Shown one piece after another: positions 1 through 10,546 of a DNA stretch of 36,793 nt; positions within the stretch are counted from its first letter, which is position 1; the number at the start of each line of letters is the position of its first letter. Below the pieces are notes generated by a model that did no database searches, was not told where the DNA came from, and saw nothing but the letters and a program-made list of their open reading frames with translations. This DNA comes from Bacteroidales bacterium (GTDB lineage: Bacteria; Bacteroidota; Bacteroidia; Bacteroidales; UBA1402): contig JAAYBL010000289.1 in NCBI GenBank assembly GCA_012718945.1, positions 1-36,793 of the forward strand, in the 5' to 3' direction. Both the position numbers and the translations under genes were made by a program.

Positions 1-878
1 GTACGGCCGAAATCCTGAGGACCAGGAAGACCTTCGCTGTTGGCCTTGACAAGAAAACCACCAAAATCGGGTATGGTAGCATAGATTTCTTTGATCTTGG
101 CTTGCCACCAGGCAGCCACTGTCTTATCCAGAGGATCGGCCGTTTTCAAACCACCTAGCTCAGACGGCGCAGAGAAATTGATACTTAAAAAGGTCGTGAT
201 GCCGTAAGGTCTAAGCACATCGGCAATAGCGGCCACCCGCTTCAAAACAGGTGCGCTCAACATGTCAGGAGAGGCATTGACATTGTTCAACACTGTGCCA
301 TTGATTCCAAGAGAGGCATTGGCAGCGGCATAGGCTTTCCAACGGATCACATCGGCCTCGGTCACTGTAAGGTCGTGCCGACCCCTCCAGAAAATGGAAC
401 GACCAGCATATCCCCGCTCGATAGAACCATCAAGGTTGTCCCAATGATTGAGCACACGCCACTGATAAGAAGGATTGCTCACCGAAGGATGCACTGTTCC
501 ATCTACTTGCTGACTGCGCAGGTAAGCATAAGCTCCATATAACAATCCAGCATCGGTCGAAGCGCTGATACCCTCGGCAGTGAAGCGAAAGCCACCAGAC
601 TTCAGGGCTTTGTCGGCCTTTCGTACAAGCCTGAGCGTCACACCGGCTTGTCCCCCCCAACCTTCTTCCAGCACCTTTTTGGCCATCAACTGGGTCGCGC
701 TCGGTTTTTTGTCGGTCAACAGGATGGTCACCGGCTGATTGGATTTGGTCGACAACCACAGTGAGTGGCCATCAACGGCACTGGCCGAAAACAAAACAGT
801 GGTCAGTACAAAGCAAACTAGCATAAGAACTCTTGGCCAAAAGGCAGTTGTAAACGTTTTTGTTAGGTAGGTAGACAT
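1..878 (-). CDS. GH67 alpha-glucuronidase, C-terminus truncated by window edge
   Basis: Manual translation from ATG at 878: [37 protein letters not shown]... (signal peptide), then ...[29 protein letters not shown]... and ...[25 protein letters not shown], typical of GH67. Absent from the ORF track because it runs off the edge. Confidence 0.88.
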   Translation of the reverse strand, partial: [292 protein letters not shown]

Positions 879-889
879 TGTTAGGCGTA

Positions 890-1654
890 TCAGATGGTAT
901 TAATAACGTTGGTAGCTAATGCCAAATCTGCCTCAAATATATGGATTCCTCCGTCAACCAACAGTATGCTGCCGGTGATGGAGCTAGAAGCCTCACTGAG
1001 GAGAAATTGCAAGGGTCCCTGTACATTCTCGGGATTAAATTGATCAGGGAGTTTGCTGGCGGCAACGAGGGCATTGACCCTGTATGACGCCCCGAAGGTC
1101 GACATCAACTCCCTTGCCAAGGATGTCATCAACGCCGACAGGATGTCCATCGACCGCTGACAGGTACAACCAGTGTCTCTTTTATGAACAAGGGGATAAT
1201 CCAGCAAACCAACAATGGCACCCTCCTGCTGCTTGAGCATGGCTTTTAGAAACAGCCGGGTAGTCATCAGAAACACAGCCAAGCTACAATCACCAGCACT
1301 ATCCGACAAGGCTAGTTCCCGGTCGAACAAACTTTTTCCGTCAAGTTGTTTCAGATCACCCGGCAAGGCTTCAAATTCGTAGACCAATGCATCGATGTGT
1401 CCAAATTCCAGCATGATATCTTCTTGTACCTGTGTCAAACGAATGGTGTCCTTGGGATCGACCTCAAAAAAAGTGGCGTCGCCACCATTCTGCACCATGG
1501 CCTCGACCAACGCCCAGCCTTCCTGGGGGCATGGCCCAAGCAACACAAGAATAGCACCTTCTTGTATCAAACAGTCGGCCAGATTGACACCCAATCTTCC
1601 CTGGTTCCCTGCCAGCACTACGACTTTATCTTTGACATCAAACAATGCATTCAT
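890..1654 (-). CDS. SDR-fold protein (hexuronate/mannonate oxidoreductase-like context), probably catalytically degenerate
   Basis: ORF 890..1783; likely start is the internal ATG at 1654 (MNALFDVKDKVVVLAGNQGRLGVNLADCL). SDR-like N-terminal Rossmann motif and C-terminal ...SITGSILLVDGG. Ends 11 bp before the GH67 start, likely same operon. Confidence 0.75.
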   Translation of the reverse strand: MNALFDVKDKVVVLAGNQGRLGVNLADCLIQEGAILVLLGPCPQEGWALVEAMVQNGGDATFFEVDPKDTIRLTQVQEDIMLEFGHIDALVYEFEALPGDLKQLDGKSLFDRELALSDSAGDCSLAVFLMTTRLFLKAMLKQQEGAIVGLLDYPLVHKRDTGCTCQRSMDILSALMTSLARELMSTFGASYRVNALVAASKLPDQFNPENVQGPLQFLLSEASSSITGSILLVDGGIHIFEADLALATNVINTI

Positions 1655-1947
1655 GAGGCAAAATTCCCGCAACTTATTGACTGCAATGTTACTAAGAATA
1701 GATATTGTTTTATATCCCAAACATGCAGACATCCTGTCAACCCTGTAACAACACCCTATCAAAGGCTGTAGGGTTTGAAACATCCTTGGGGACTTATTGT
1801 AAAAAAGTCATGTATCATGTTTCAAAATTGACACGATTTGAGCCAAACAGCACCCCTAACGGGCTTATTTTTAAGCAAAATCATACCATCCATATTCATA
1901 AAAAGATGCATCTTTGCTGCCGACCTTAACCGTTATTTTTGCATTCC

Positions 1948-4900
1948 ATGAAACACAACACCGTCATCTTTTTGGGGCTTTTACTGGCATTATCAGGATT
2001 GGCAGCAGGACTGACAGCCCAAAATCCCCGCTTTTACAATTCAGAACAAGGCCTGTCAAGCAGCCGCATCAACGGTCTGTACCAAGACCGTGAAGGATTC
2101 ATATGGGTCTTTGGTGAAAACGGATTAGACCGCCTGGTGGGCGATCACTTCAAACGTTTTGAACACAAAGAAGGTGAGCCTTCATCTGTCAGCAACAACA
2201 GCATCAACGACTTGTACATGGACGATCACAATCGTCTTTGGGTAGGTACAGGCAAGGGGCTGGATGTCCTTGATACAAAAACCAACCGGTTCGAACACAT
2301 CAAGCTTTCCAACCTCGAAGAAGCCCCCCATCGTTTCTCCATCTCCAACATCATTGCCGGCAACAAACCCAACTCACTACTGGTAAGCACCAGTGGGCAT
2401 GGCATCTATGTATTGGAAAGCACCACAAGGCAGGTCGACACTACCCATTCAGCAGCCCTTCAACAGTTAATGGGCACCTCCTTCCTTGGATCGATGCTGA
2501 TAGACAAGCGAGGTTGGTTGTGGATCACTACGGGTGACAAAGGCTTTAAAGTGATCAACCTGAAAAACAATACACTGGTCAACATTCAACAAACGCAAGA
2601 TGTAGGCAACCTGCAAAACGGACAGTTAGTCGCCTGCTTTTGTGACGACCCACTGACGGGCGATGTGTTGATCGGCTCCTCCTCTGACGGTTTATTTATT
2701 TACGACGCCAACCGTCGGTTGTTGCGAAAGCCATCCGACCCGTCGTTGAATTCAAAAAACATTCAATCAATATTGGTCAAAAAAGACGGAACAATCCTGA
2801 TCGGTACTGAAAATAGGGGTATTTTGCTATTCGAGAGAGAATCAGAAAGCAACGTCCCCTATAGCGTAACCAACAATCTACAAGTCGACCTGAAACACAG
2901 TAAGGTTCATGCCTTGATGGAAGACAACACCGGCAACATATGGGCCGGGTTGTACCAAAAAGGGGTCTTCATTGTTCCACAATCCAATTCAGGTTTCGGT
3001 TATTACGCCATCAACGATGATAACTCTGGCAAGAACAGAGCGTGCATCAGCGCATTTGCCAAAGATAAACGAGGCAACCTGTGGTTGGCAACCGATGGTG
3101 GTGGTTTATTCAGCGCTGTTGGAAACGACCTGAACAACGTGCAAGAAAGAAATGATGGGGTAGCATGCAACTCCATGATATCCATGGCCGTTGATGGCAA
3201 TGGCACCATTTGGGCAGGCAGTTACGGACACGGTTTGTTCTGTTCGAATGATGGCCTTCACTTTTCCCAACCTGAATACCTCAAGGCCATACCCAACGAT
3301 AAAATTATGTGCCTGACGTATGATGAACGCAGAGATTTTCTGTACATAGGCACCAACGGTGGTCGATTCGTCATCCTTGATCTTAAAACCAACAAAATCA
3401 AACGGGTAGATGCGCCCACCAACCGTTGGATCCGTTCCCTTTACCTGGACAAAACAGGTAGGCTATGGATAGCCACCTCGGAGGGAGCCTATTACTATGA
3501 TGTCGATCACAATGTCTTGCTAAACGCTGATATCGGCATGTCAGCCTACCACCAAACCAATACATTTGTGGAGCATGAAAACACCCTATACATTGGCACA
3601 ATGGTGGGACTGGTGGCCTACGACATGAAACAAAACAGACACAAAGTCATCCCTTTGAGCAAAGACAATGAGTCGCAAAACATCCTGTCCATGGCCATGG
3701 GTGATGACGAATCCCTTTGGTTCACAACGACCAAAGCCCTATCAAGGCTTAATGTCAAAACCGGCCATCTACGCAATTACCCGGAATTTGAAGGTTTCAG
3801 CATCGGTGAGTTCAAATTTGCCTCCGTCTTTAAGGACAACGACGGCAGCCTGTTGTTCGGTGGCGATAACGGCGTCGTCCGTATAGACCCCCTTCAGGTC
3901 AACCAACAACAGCAAGTCATGAGGCCCATCTACTTCACCGGTTTGAATGTGAATAATTCATTCCTGGAATACGGAGAAGAGGCAACATGCAAACCATTGG
4001 ATGCCGCCTTGTTGTACGCAGAGAAACTACGCCTTAAATACAAGGACAACTCCATTACCTTGTACTTTTCAGCCCAGGAATACGCCAACCCACAAAAGGT
4101 GAACTACTCATACCGGCTCGACGGGTACGACAATAATTGGCACCATACCGACGCCTCCAACGCAAAAGCCACCTATGCCAGCCTCCCCCCAGGTCATTAC
4201 ACCTTTGAAGTGAAAGGCTATTTTGATGAAGAAAGCAGCAACGTAACCAGCCGCAAATTACAAATTGTGGTGGCCCAACCATGGTACAGTAGCGTCCTGG
4301 CCCGTATTATCTACTTCCTTTTGGCCATTGCCGCTATTTATTCTGCCATCGTATACTACCGCCACAAACAACTCCAGCGCCGCAAGTTGGAAATGGCTCA
4401 ATACAACGAACAGGTCAAGGAAGATAAACTACGCCTCTTCACCAGCATTGCCCATGAGATCAGAACCCCTTTGACGCTTATCATCTCCCCCCTCAAGAAA
4501 CTGATGGGCAATCAGAGCGACAAGGAAACGACAGAAATGCACAACCTCATGTATCGCAACTCGTTGCGCATATTACAAACGGTCAATCAACTGCTCGATG
4601 TCCGCAAACTGGACAACGGGCAGCTCGCCCTGCATTTTGTTGAGCAAGACCTCAACGAGCTCATCAAAAACAGCATGCTGTCCTTTAAAAACATGGCCAC
4701 AGCCAAGCAAATCAGTTTTTCCCTGGAATCCAGCGACAACGAACACCTTGATGTCTGGGTTGACATCAGGCATTTCGACAAGATAATCTATAACATCTTG
4801 TCCAACGCCTTCAAACACACGCCCATACGGGGTAAAATCCTGATCAGGTTGACCTGCAAGGACAACCATGGGATCTTTGGTCATCCCGCCATCACCGACT

Positions 4901-6072
4901 ATGTGGAAATCCGTTTTTTCAACACAGGTGACCCCATTGAAACCAACGATTTGCAGCGCATCTTTGAACGTTTTTATCAAGGATCCCACAAAACGGAAAT
5001 TGCCGGTTCGGGCATCGGCTTGCACCTGACCAAGGAGTTGGTCGTCATGCACCACGGTCAGATTGAAGCCCACAATGTCGGCTCCGAGGGCGTCGAGTTT
5101 ATCGTCAGGCTGCCCTTAGGCAATGCCCACCTGAACGACACCGAACTCGCTCCCATTCCTGCAGACACCGACAAAGACCCAGCCTACGACATCACTGGCG
5201 AATGGCCAGCCGAACAAGACTACGTGGAATCTGTTGAAACAGACGGAGAGCCAGAAGAAAGCACCGGACCCAAAAACAAACACACCATCCTCGTGGTGGA
5301 TGATGATGAAGAGTTCTGTCGGTATGTGAAAAAGGAACTGGCCGACTACACCATCGTGACCTGCAACAGTGGCAACAAGGCTTGGAAACAGCTTCTCAGC
5401 CTCCACCCTGACGTCGTAATCACCGATTACCTGATGCCCGACGGTGACGGTCTGGAACTCTGCCAACGAATCAAAAGCAACCCGGAAACCGATGCCATCC
5501 CTGTCATCATCCTGACGTCCGAAGACTCGGAAAGCGTGGAAATGAAAAGTATCCAGTTACACGCAGACCGTTTCCTGACCAAGCCATTCAACATTCTGCT
5601 CCTCAAAGGCGCCATCGGCCAGGCCATCAGGGTAAGGGAAAAGATCCGTAAGAAAGTACACCGTACGGAAATGGGCTTCAATTATGACACCCTGGTCATT
5701 GATTCGGCCAACGACAAATTGATCAAACGGGTGGTCGACTACATCAAGGAGCACCTGGAAGACAGCGAGATGAGTGTGGAAGACTTGAGCCGCGAGGTGG
5801 GCATCAGCCGCGTGCACCTAAACCGTAAGCTCAAGGAAATCCTGGGCATGTCACCCAGCGCCTTGATCAAGTCCATCCGACTCAAACAAGCCGCCTACCT
5901 GTTGGTCAACAACAAAGTGAACATCTCCGAAGTAGCCTATAAAGTTGGATTCTCCAGTCACTCTTACTTCTCCTACAATTTCCATGAATTCTTCGGCATG
6001 TCACCCAAGGAATTCATCATTTACTACACGGAAAATCAGGACGAAGAAAGTATTCAAAAGCTACTGGAATAA
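1948..6072 (+). CDS. Hybrid two-component system regulator (Reg_prop propeller, Y_Y_Y, TM, HisKA, HATPase, REC, AraC HTH)
   Basis: Signal peptide, repeated Reg_prop-like blades (GFIWVFGENGLDRL, NRLWVGTGKGLDVL), TM segment, HEIRTPLTLI H-box, GSGIGLHLTKELV, REC ILVVDDDEEF...DYLMPDGDG, C-terminal AraC HTH. ORF track start 1939 is a TTG; ATG is at 1948. Confidence 0.95.
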   Translation: MKHNTVIFLGLLLALSGLAAGLTAQNPRFYNSEQGLSSSRINGLYQDREGFIWVFGENGLDRLVGDHFKRFEHKEGEPSSVSNNSINDLYMDDHNRLWVGTGKGLDVLDTKTNRFEHIKLSNLEEAPHRFSISNIIAGNKPNSLLVSTSGHGIYVLESTTRQVDTTHSAALQQLMGTSFLGSMLIDKRGWLWITTGDKGFKVINLKNNTLVNIQQTQDVGNLQNGQLVACFCDDPLTGDVLIGSSSDGLFIYDANRRLLRKPSDPSLNSKNIQSILVKKDGTILIGTENRGILLFERESESNVPYSVTNNLQVDLKHSKVHALMEDNTGNIWAGLYQKGVFIVPQSNSGFGYYAINDDNSGKNRACISAFAKDKRGNLWLATDGGGLFSAVGNDLNNVQERNDGVACNSMISMAVDGNGTIWAGSYGHGLFCSNDGLHFSQPEYLKAIPNDKIMCLTYDERRDFLYIGTNGGRFVILDLKTNKIKRVDAPTNRWIRSLYLDKTGRLWIATSEGAYYYDVDHNVLLNADIGMSAYHQTNTFVEHENTLYIGTMVGLVAYDMKQNRHKVIPLSKDNESQNILSMAMGDDESLWFTTTKALSRLNVKTGHLRNYPEFEGFSIGEFKFASVFKDNDGSLLFGGDNGVVRIDPLQVNQQQQVMRPIYFTGLNVNNSFLEYGEEATCKPLDAALLYAEKLRLKYKDNSITLYFSAQEYANPQKVNYSYRLDGYDNNWHHTDASNAKATYASLPPGHYTFEVKGYFDEESSNVTSRKLQIVVAQPWYSSVLARIIYFLLAIAAIYSAIVYYRHKQLQRRKLEMAQYNEQVKEDKLRLFTSIAHEIRTPLTLIISPLKKLMGNQSDKETTEMHNLMYRNSLRILQTVNQLLDVRKLDNGQLALHFVEQDLNELIKNSMLSFKNMATAKQISFSLESSDNEHLDVWVDIRHFDKIIYNILSNAFKHTPIRGKILIRLTCKDNHGIFGHPAITDYVEIRFFNTGDPIETNDLQRIFERFYQGSHKTEIAGSGIGLHLTKELVVMHHGQIEAHNVGSEGVEFIVRLPLGNAHLNDTELAPIPADTDKDPAYDITGEWPAEQDYVESVETDGEPEESTGPKNKHTILVVDDDEEFCRYVKKELADYTIVTCNSGNKAWKQLLSLHPDVVITDYLMPDGDGLELCQRIKSNPETDAIPVIILTSEDSESVEMKSIQLHADRFLTKPFNILLLKGAIGQAIRVREKIRKKVHRTEMGFNYDTLVIDSANDKLIKRVVDYIKEHLEDSEMSVEDLSREVGISRVHLNRKLKEILGMSPSALIKSIRLKQAAYLLVNNKVNISEVAYKVGFSSHSYFSYNFHEFFGMSPKEFIIYYTENQDEESIQKLLE

Positions 6073-6082
6073 AGGCCACTAT

Positions 6083-7444
6083 CTACATGCGCTTCATGGA
6101 GGTGAAAACCCCGGCCGCACAAAAACCGGCAAACAAGAAGAACACCAGGCGTGAGGCGTGCAAGTAGGAAGTCAAGGTTTCTGCGCCGATAACCTTGTCA
6201 CCGATGAACACATGCACAGCCAGAGTCGCTACGGCCATACTGAAGACCATGCCAAGATTGCGCATGGTGGCCAGTGTGGCCGAAGCCACGCCGTAGTTGC
6301 TGTGATCGACTGAGCTCATAACCACATTGGTGTTGGGGGAGGAAAACAGGCCGAAACCAACGCCCAGCACAGCCAAAGCCGTTAAAATGTAAGCTTGAGG
6401 CGACGTTTCGTTTAAAAAGGCCATCAACAACAGTCCTACCACACTGATCATCATTCCAACGGAGGACAGACCGGCAGGAGAAAATTTAGTCGACAAGCGA
6501 CCTGCAATAACAGACACCAGCGCCATCATGACAGGTTGGGCCATCATTAGCAAACCCGCTTCCCTCGGAGTCAACAACTTGACATATTGCAGGTATAGAC
6601 TTAGGAGGAAACCCACCGCAAAGGTGGCCGCATAATTGATAAAGGCCGAGAGGTTGGACAAGCCGAAAACCTTGTTGTGTCTGAACATGCGCACGTTCAA
6701 TACAGGAGCGGTCGTCTTTAGTTCAAGCCTGATAAAACCAATCAAGCCAAACAGACCAATCAACGCAGCCACCACAGCCAACGGTTGTGGCAGGCGTGAC
6801 AATCCATACATCAGGAGCAAGAGGGAGATAACGTACCAGGAAGCCCCTTTCCAATCGAAGGGAGTCGTCGCAGGTTGTCGCTTTTCGGGGCGGATGGTAA
6901 AAAACAAAGCTATTGTCACAAAAATGGACACCGTACCATTGATGTAGAACAAACTGCGCCACCCCCAATAGTCTGTCAAAAGACCACCCAATACGGGCGC
7001 CGCGGACAGTCCCAGGTACACAGACGCAACGTTCAAACCAATCATCAGCCCCCTCTCTCCAGGCTCAAACGCCGCCATAAGGATGGCCATACTTACACTG
7101 ACCATCATGGCACCCCCCAAGCCTTGCAACAACCGGAATGAGATCAACCCGGCAGCGTTGACCGTCAGGGCGCACGCAAAGGAGGCCAGCATAAACACGA
7201 CACTCCCCCACAGGAAGATACTCCTGCGCCCCCAATGATCTCCGATCTTACCCATGGGCACCAAAAAAGCAGCAGAAGCCAGCAAGTAGGCCATGGTGAC
7301 CCAGCTCATGGCTCCGACGTGCAGGTTCAATTCAGCCGCCAGTTGAGGCAGGGCGATGTTTACGGCAGAGCCGGTAAATGGATTAAAAAAATTGGCCACC
7401 ATGGTAATGGCCAACAGCAAGTATTTGTTGGTAGAAGTTTGCAT
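6083..7444 (-). CDS. MFS transporter (multidrug/DHA-type)
   Basis: 453 aa, multiple hydrophobic helices, MFS motif GKIGDHWGRRSIFLWG. Confidence 0.88.
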   Translation of the reverse strand: MQTSTNKYLLLAITMVANFFNPFTGSAVNIALPQLAAELNLHVGAMSWVTMAYLLASAAFLVPMGKIGDHWGRRSIFLWGSVVFMLASFACALTVNAAGLISFRLLQGLGGAMMVSVSMAILMAAFEPGERGLMIGLNVASVYLGLSAAPVLGGLLTDYWGWRSLFYINGTVSIFVTIALFFTIRPEKRQPATTPFDWKGASWYVISLLLLMYGLSRLPQPLAVVAALIGLFGLIGFIRLELKTTAPVLNVRMFRHNKVFGLSNLSAFINYAATFAVGFLLSLYLQYVKLLTPREAGLLMMAQPVMMALVSVIAGRLSTKFSPAGLSSVGMMISVVGLLLMAFLNETSPQAYILTALAVLGVGFGLFSSPNTNVVMSSVDHSNYGVASATLATMRNLGMVFSMAVATLAVHVFIGDKVIGAETLTSYLHASRLVFFLFAGFCAAGVFTSMKRM

Positions 7445-7471
7445 GAACAGGGGTACAGCAGTCTGTCGGTT

Positions 7472-7948
7472 TTAGTAGCGGGCAGCAATCCTGGTATTTT
7501 TCTCAATGTCGATGAATAGCTTGATCACTTCCGAAATGGCCAACATGGCTAACGCCAATAGTCCACCACCCAGGAGGATACCCAGCGCCAACCACAGCGA
7601 TTGACTGCTCGTAACAACGATACTTATAAACACGATCACAGCCAGCAACATAATGATGTAGGCCAACGCCTGATAGATGCCTGCAATGACACGTAACGCC
7701 GGATAGCGTCGTTCAACCGGCTGGTTCTCTTCAGGCTTCTCAAAAATTGGCTGTTCAAGCGGCATATCTGCGATAGGAGGTTCTTCCATTGGGGGTGTCG
7801 GAGTGGTCTTGCTTTGATGGCGTTTTTCCCATTCCAGTTTGGCCGCCTCCAAGGCATCAGCCTGATACGTTCCTTCAGGTGCATCAATAATCGTCCGGAG
7901 CGCTTCCGTGGTTTTTTTGCTCATCACTTCTTCAAACCTGTTGTTCAT
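7472..7948 (-). CDS. Hypothetical membrane protein
   Basis: Likely start at MNNRFEEVMSKKTTEALRTII; two C-terminal TM segments (AYIIMLLAVIVFISIVV; LWLALGILLGGGLLALAMLAI). Confidence 0.65.
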   Translation of the reverse strand: MNNRFEEVMSKKTTEALRTIIDAPEGTYQADALEAAKLEWEKRHQSKTTPTPPMEEPPIADMPLEQPIFEKPEENQPVERRYPALRVIAGIYQALAYIIMLLAVIVFISIVVTSSQSLWLALGILLGGGLLALAMLAISEVIKLFIDIEKNTRIAARY

Positions 7949-8042
7949 GATCGTATCCTTTAGTGGGGTAGGTTTCAATCTAGGCATAAACAGCCCGAAA
8001 ATACGAAAAAACCAATCGCCTACCTAAAAAACAAACAGTCCA

Positions 8043-10373
8043 TCAACGTTTTAGCATTCGAACAACATGAACACCGCTTGGCGTATACACACGCAGTAGG
8101 TAAAAACCAGGCCGTAACACACTCACATTCAACACTTTATTTTCCGATAGATCAAGCAGTTGCACCGTGCCGTCCAGGGACAGGCACTCCACCCGAAAAA
8201 TAGTGGTTGTGCCCATGACCTCAACCAACTCATCGACTGGATTATGCGACAAAAAGACTGTTTCCTTCCTCACGGTGAACAGATCGGTGGGATAAGCCAA
8301 CTGGATGTAGTAAAGGTTAGCTGTATCGCTCTTTTTTACCTGATGCTTGCCAGCAGGCAGCGTGATTGTCAACACGCCGTTGGTCACCGTCCTCACCGTA
8401 TCATCCACCAGGACTTTACCGGCAAACCCGGTATTGAAAACCAACGTTAAGATGGCCTCCCTGTCGGTAGTAAAGGAGACTACCGTCGATGATTCCAGCT
8501 TCAAACAAGTGGTAAGGGTCAGTGATTGATACGTCACCGTGCCTTTGGAAGTAGACAGGTTGCCGGTTATGGAGAAGAAACTGTTTTGCTTGCCACTTGT
8601 GGTGAAATTGTGTACAAGGGTCGTATCGTTACCAGGCTGGATGGGATCGTCCGGATCATCAGGATCTACCGGGCTGTTCCCTTCTCCCTGGACGGCAACC
8701 AACGTGGTCGTATAGCTGCTCAGAGCAGTCTTCAACGCCTGAATCACTTCAGCGTCGGCATCGTCCACTTCGTTGTTGAACACCCATTTGAAATCCCCGC
8801 CCTTGATGCGACCGGCATAGCTAACCACCTTGTTCCTGGCCACTTCCGGGCTGTCGGCCACATAAGCGTACATCAGGCTCGATTGGGTGTCAAAATTATT
8901 GTATCTGTTACCGCCGTAGGCCGAAACAACAGTTGCCGGTACAGTATCATTTCTGTCAGCCACCACGTAGGCGTCAAAGTCAACCATGGGGTTGGGAAAG
9001 CCCGAAGTCCCATAGGGTACAAAACGCCGCTGCCCAGTCATGTAATTATTGTAGGCCTTGATGATACCGCCGTTTTCCTTCGAGAACGTGGGCATATCGC
9101 TGTAATCGTTGGCTTGTTTGGCCGGACTGTACACATCGGAACCCTGCATGGAGATGAGCATGGGATACGCACAGTGACGGAAATAGTTGCCTTCCACAAA
9201 AACGGAAGACCCCAACGTGGAGCCCACCCCATACTTGGCCACCCCATCGTAGTAGTTATTGTACACATGAGCCGAATAGTAACGTACCCTGGGATGCCTG
9301 GAATCGGAGTGGTCATACCAGTTATGGTGATACGTCACGAACAAATCAGGCAAACCGGCTTCGCTCAAGCCCAGCAAATGCGTCTTGCCTGTATCCCAGA
9401 AATGATTGTAGTCAAAGGTCACATACACCGATTTTTTGCAATCCATGGCCCCGTCTCCCTTCACCTGATCGGCGTCACTGCCGGCATCACCGTAAAAAAG
9501 GTCGTTGTGGTGGATCCATATATGATCGTTGTTCTGCTGCAAGCCGATGTTGTCGCCCTCACCACTGTTGACATTCATGGTTGCTAGGTTGCGGATTTCC
9601 ACATTGGAGGCGTTCTTCACCCGGATACCCCAACCATCCACCACCGCATCATCACCGATACCTTCCAACGTCATGTATCCAGCCTGATTGTTGCCGTTTT
9701 CAATCACCAAATCACCGTTGAGCAAATAGGAAGGGTCGGTTATCTGCCCTATCAATCGGATGACCAGGGGACGGGTTTCCTTGCCTTTTTTATACCCATC
9801 CAGGATGGTTTGCAGGCCAACGCAGGGATTGGTCGTCGCGCCGGTCACGTTGAGCGACACCGTGTTCTTCGTCTTTTCGGTTACGTAAATAACGGCAGCG
9901 TTCGTTTTAAGGGTGCCATCTGCCTGGTAACCACCAGGTATACGATTGTTCCAGAAGCCATACCCACTGCGATCGTAGGGCAAGACGTTCAAACTGTCCG
10001 TTACCGAGGACGGTCCCTCCACTGTGTCAACAACAGCCGTTACTGAAAGACAGTACCACCCAGGCTTCAAACCAGGCAAATCAGCGCGCCAATAAGTGCC
10101 GTAGGAACGGATCAATGGATCGTCCAACACCTTGTTTACCAACCCTTCGCCTGTACAGACCACCTTGTAACGCGTCGCTTCTTCCACCGGTTGCCAGCAC
10201 ACATAGGCCGATTCCAACCAGCCGGCCGCCTCAAGCAGCGTGATAGAATCTGAAGACGGTTGTTCCACGTTCAGTGTCCTGCCTGGCTGAATGTTGGCCA
10301 TTATCAAAAAGGGGCTTAACGTTAAACAGAAAACAATCAACGGCACGATGGATGGTCTCGGATTCATGGTCAT
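8043..10373 (-). CDS. Secreted PL1 pectate lyase with T9SS C-terminal sorting domain
   Basis: 776 aa; PL1 motifs NVEIRNL, DHIWIHHNDLF, VTYHHNWYDHSDSRHPRVRY; C-terminal LSLDGTVQLL...LRPGFYLLRVYTPSGVHVVRMLKR resembles a type A T9SS sorting domain. Confidence 0.9.
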   Translation of the reverse strand: MTMNPRPSIVPLIVFCLTLSPFLIMANIQPGRTLNVEQPSSDSITLLEAAGWLESAYVCWQPVEEATRYKVVCTGEGLVNKVLDDPLIRSYGTYWRADLPGLKPGWYCLSVTAVVDTVEGPSSVTDSLNVLPYDRSGYGFWNNRIPGGYQADGTLKTNAAVIYVTEKTKNTVSLNVTGATTNPCVGLQTILDGYKKGKETRPLVIRLIGQITDPSYLLNGDLVIENGNNQAGYMTLEGIGDDAVVDGWGIRVKNASNVEIRNLATMNVNSGEGDNIGLQQNNDHIWIHHNDLFYGDAGSDADQVKGDGAMDCKKSVYVTFDYNHFWDTGKTHLLGLSEAGLPDLFVTYHHNWYDHSDSRHPRVRYYSAHVYNNYYDGVAKYGVGSTLGSSVFVEGNYFRHCAYPMLISMQGSDVYSPAKQANDYSDMPTFSKENGGIIKAYNNYMTGQRRFVPYGTSGFPNPMVDFDAYVVADRNDTVPATVVSAYGGNRYNNFDTQSSLMYAYVADSPEVARNKVVSYAGRIKGGDFKWVFNNEVDDADAEVIQALKTALSSYTTTLVAVQGEGNSPVDPDDPDDPIQPGNDTTLVHNFTTSGKQNSFFSITGNLSTSKGTVTYQSLTLTTCLKLESSTVVSFTTDREAILTLVFNTGFAGKVLVDDTVRTVTNGVLTITLPAGKHQVKKSDTANLYYIQLAYPTDLFTVRKETVFLSHNPVDELVEVMGTTTIFRVECLSLDGTVQLLDLSENKVLNVSVLRPGFYLLRVYTPSGVHVVRMLKR

Positions 10374-10493
10374 AGATTAATTGTACAAAAATGACAGCTG
10401 GTTGTGAAGGTATTATATGCAAATTAAACAGTTTGAATCGCATCATAGGTGCAATAATTGACAAATTATGTGTTCGTAAACGGATTTTAAACC

Positions 10494-10524
10494 TTGTCGG
10501 TATGGATGCGAGTGTTTATCTTTG
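10494..10524 (+). promoter_or_regulatory. Bacteroidetes-type promoter upstream of GH3
   Basis: TTG (10494-10496), N20, TATCTTTG (10517-10524). Confidence 0.6.
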
Positions 10525-10546
10525 ATTATCAAAACACCTTGCCACT

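Noticed and set aside
8526-9587. 353-aa plus-strand ORF
   Set aside because: Antisense to the well-supported PL1 pectate lyase; the composition is a shadow of the coding strand and has no recognisable domain.
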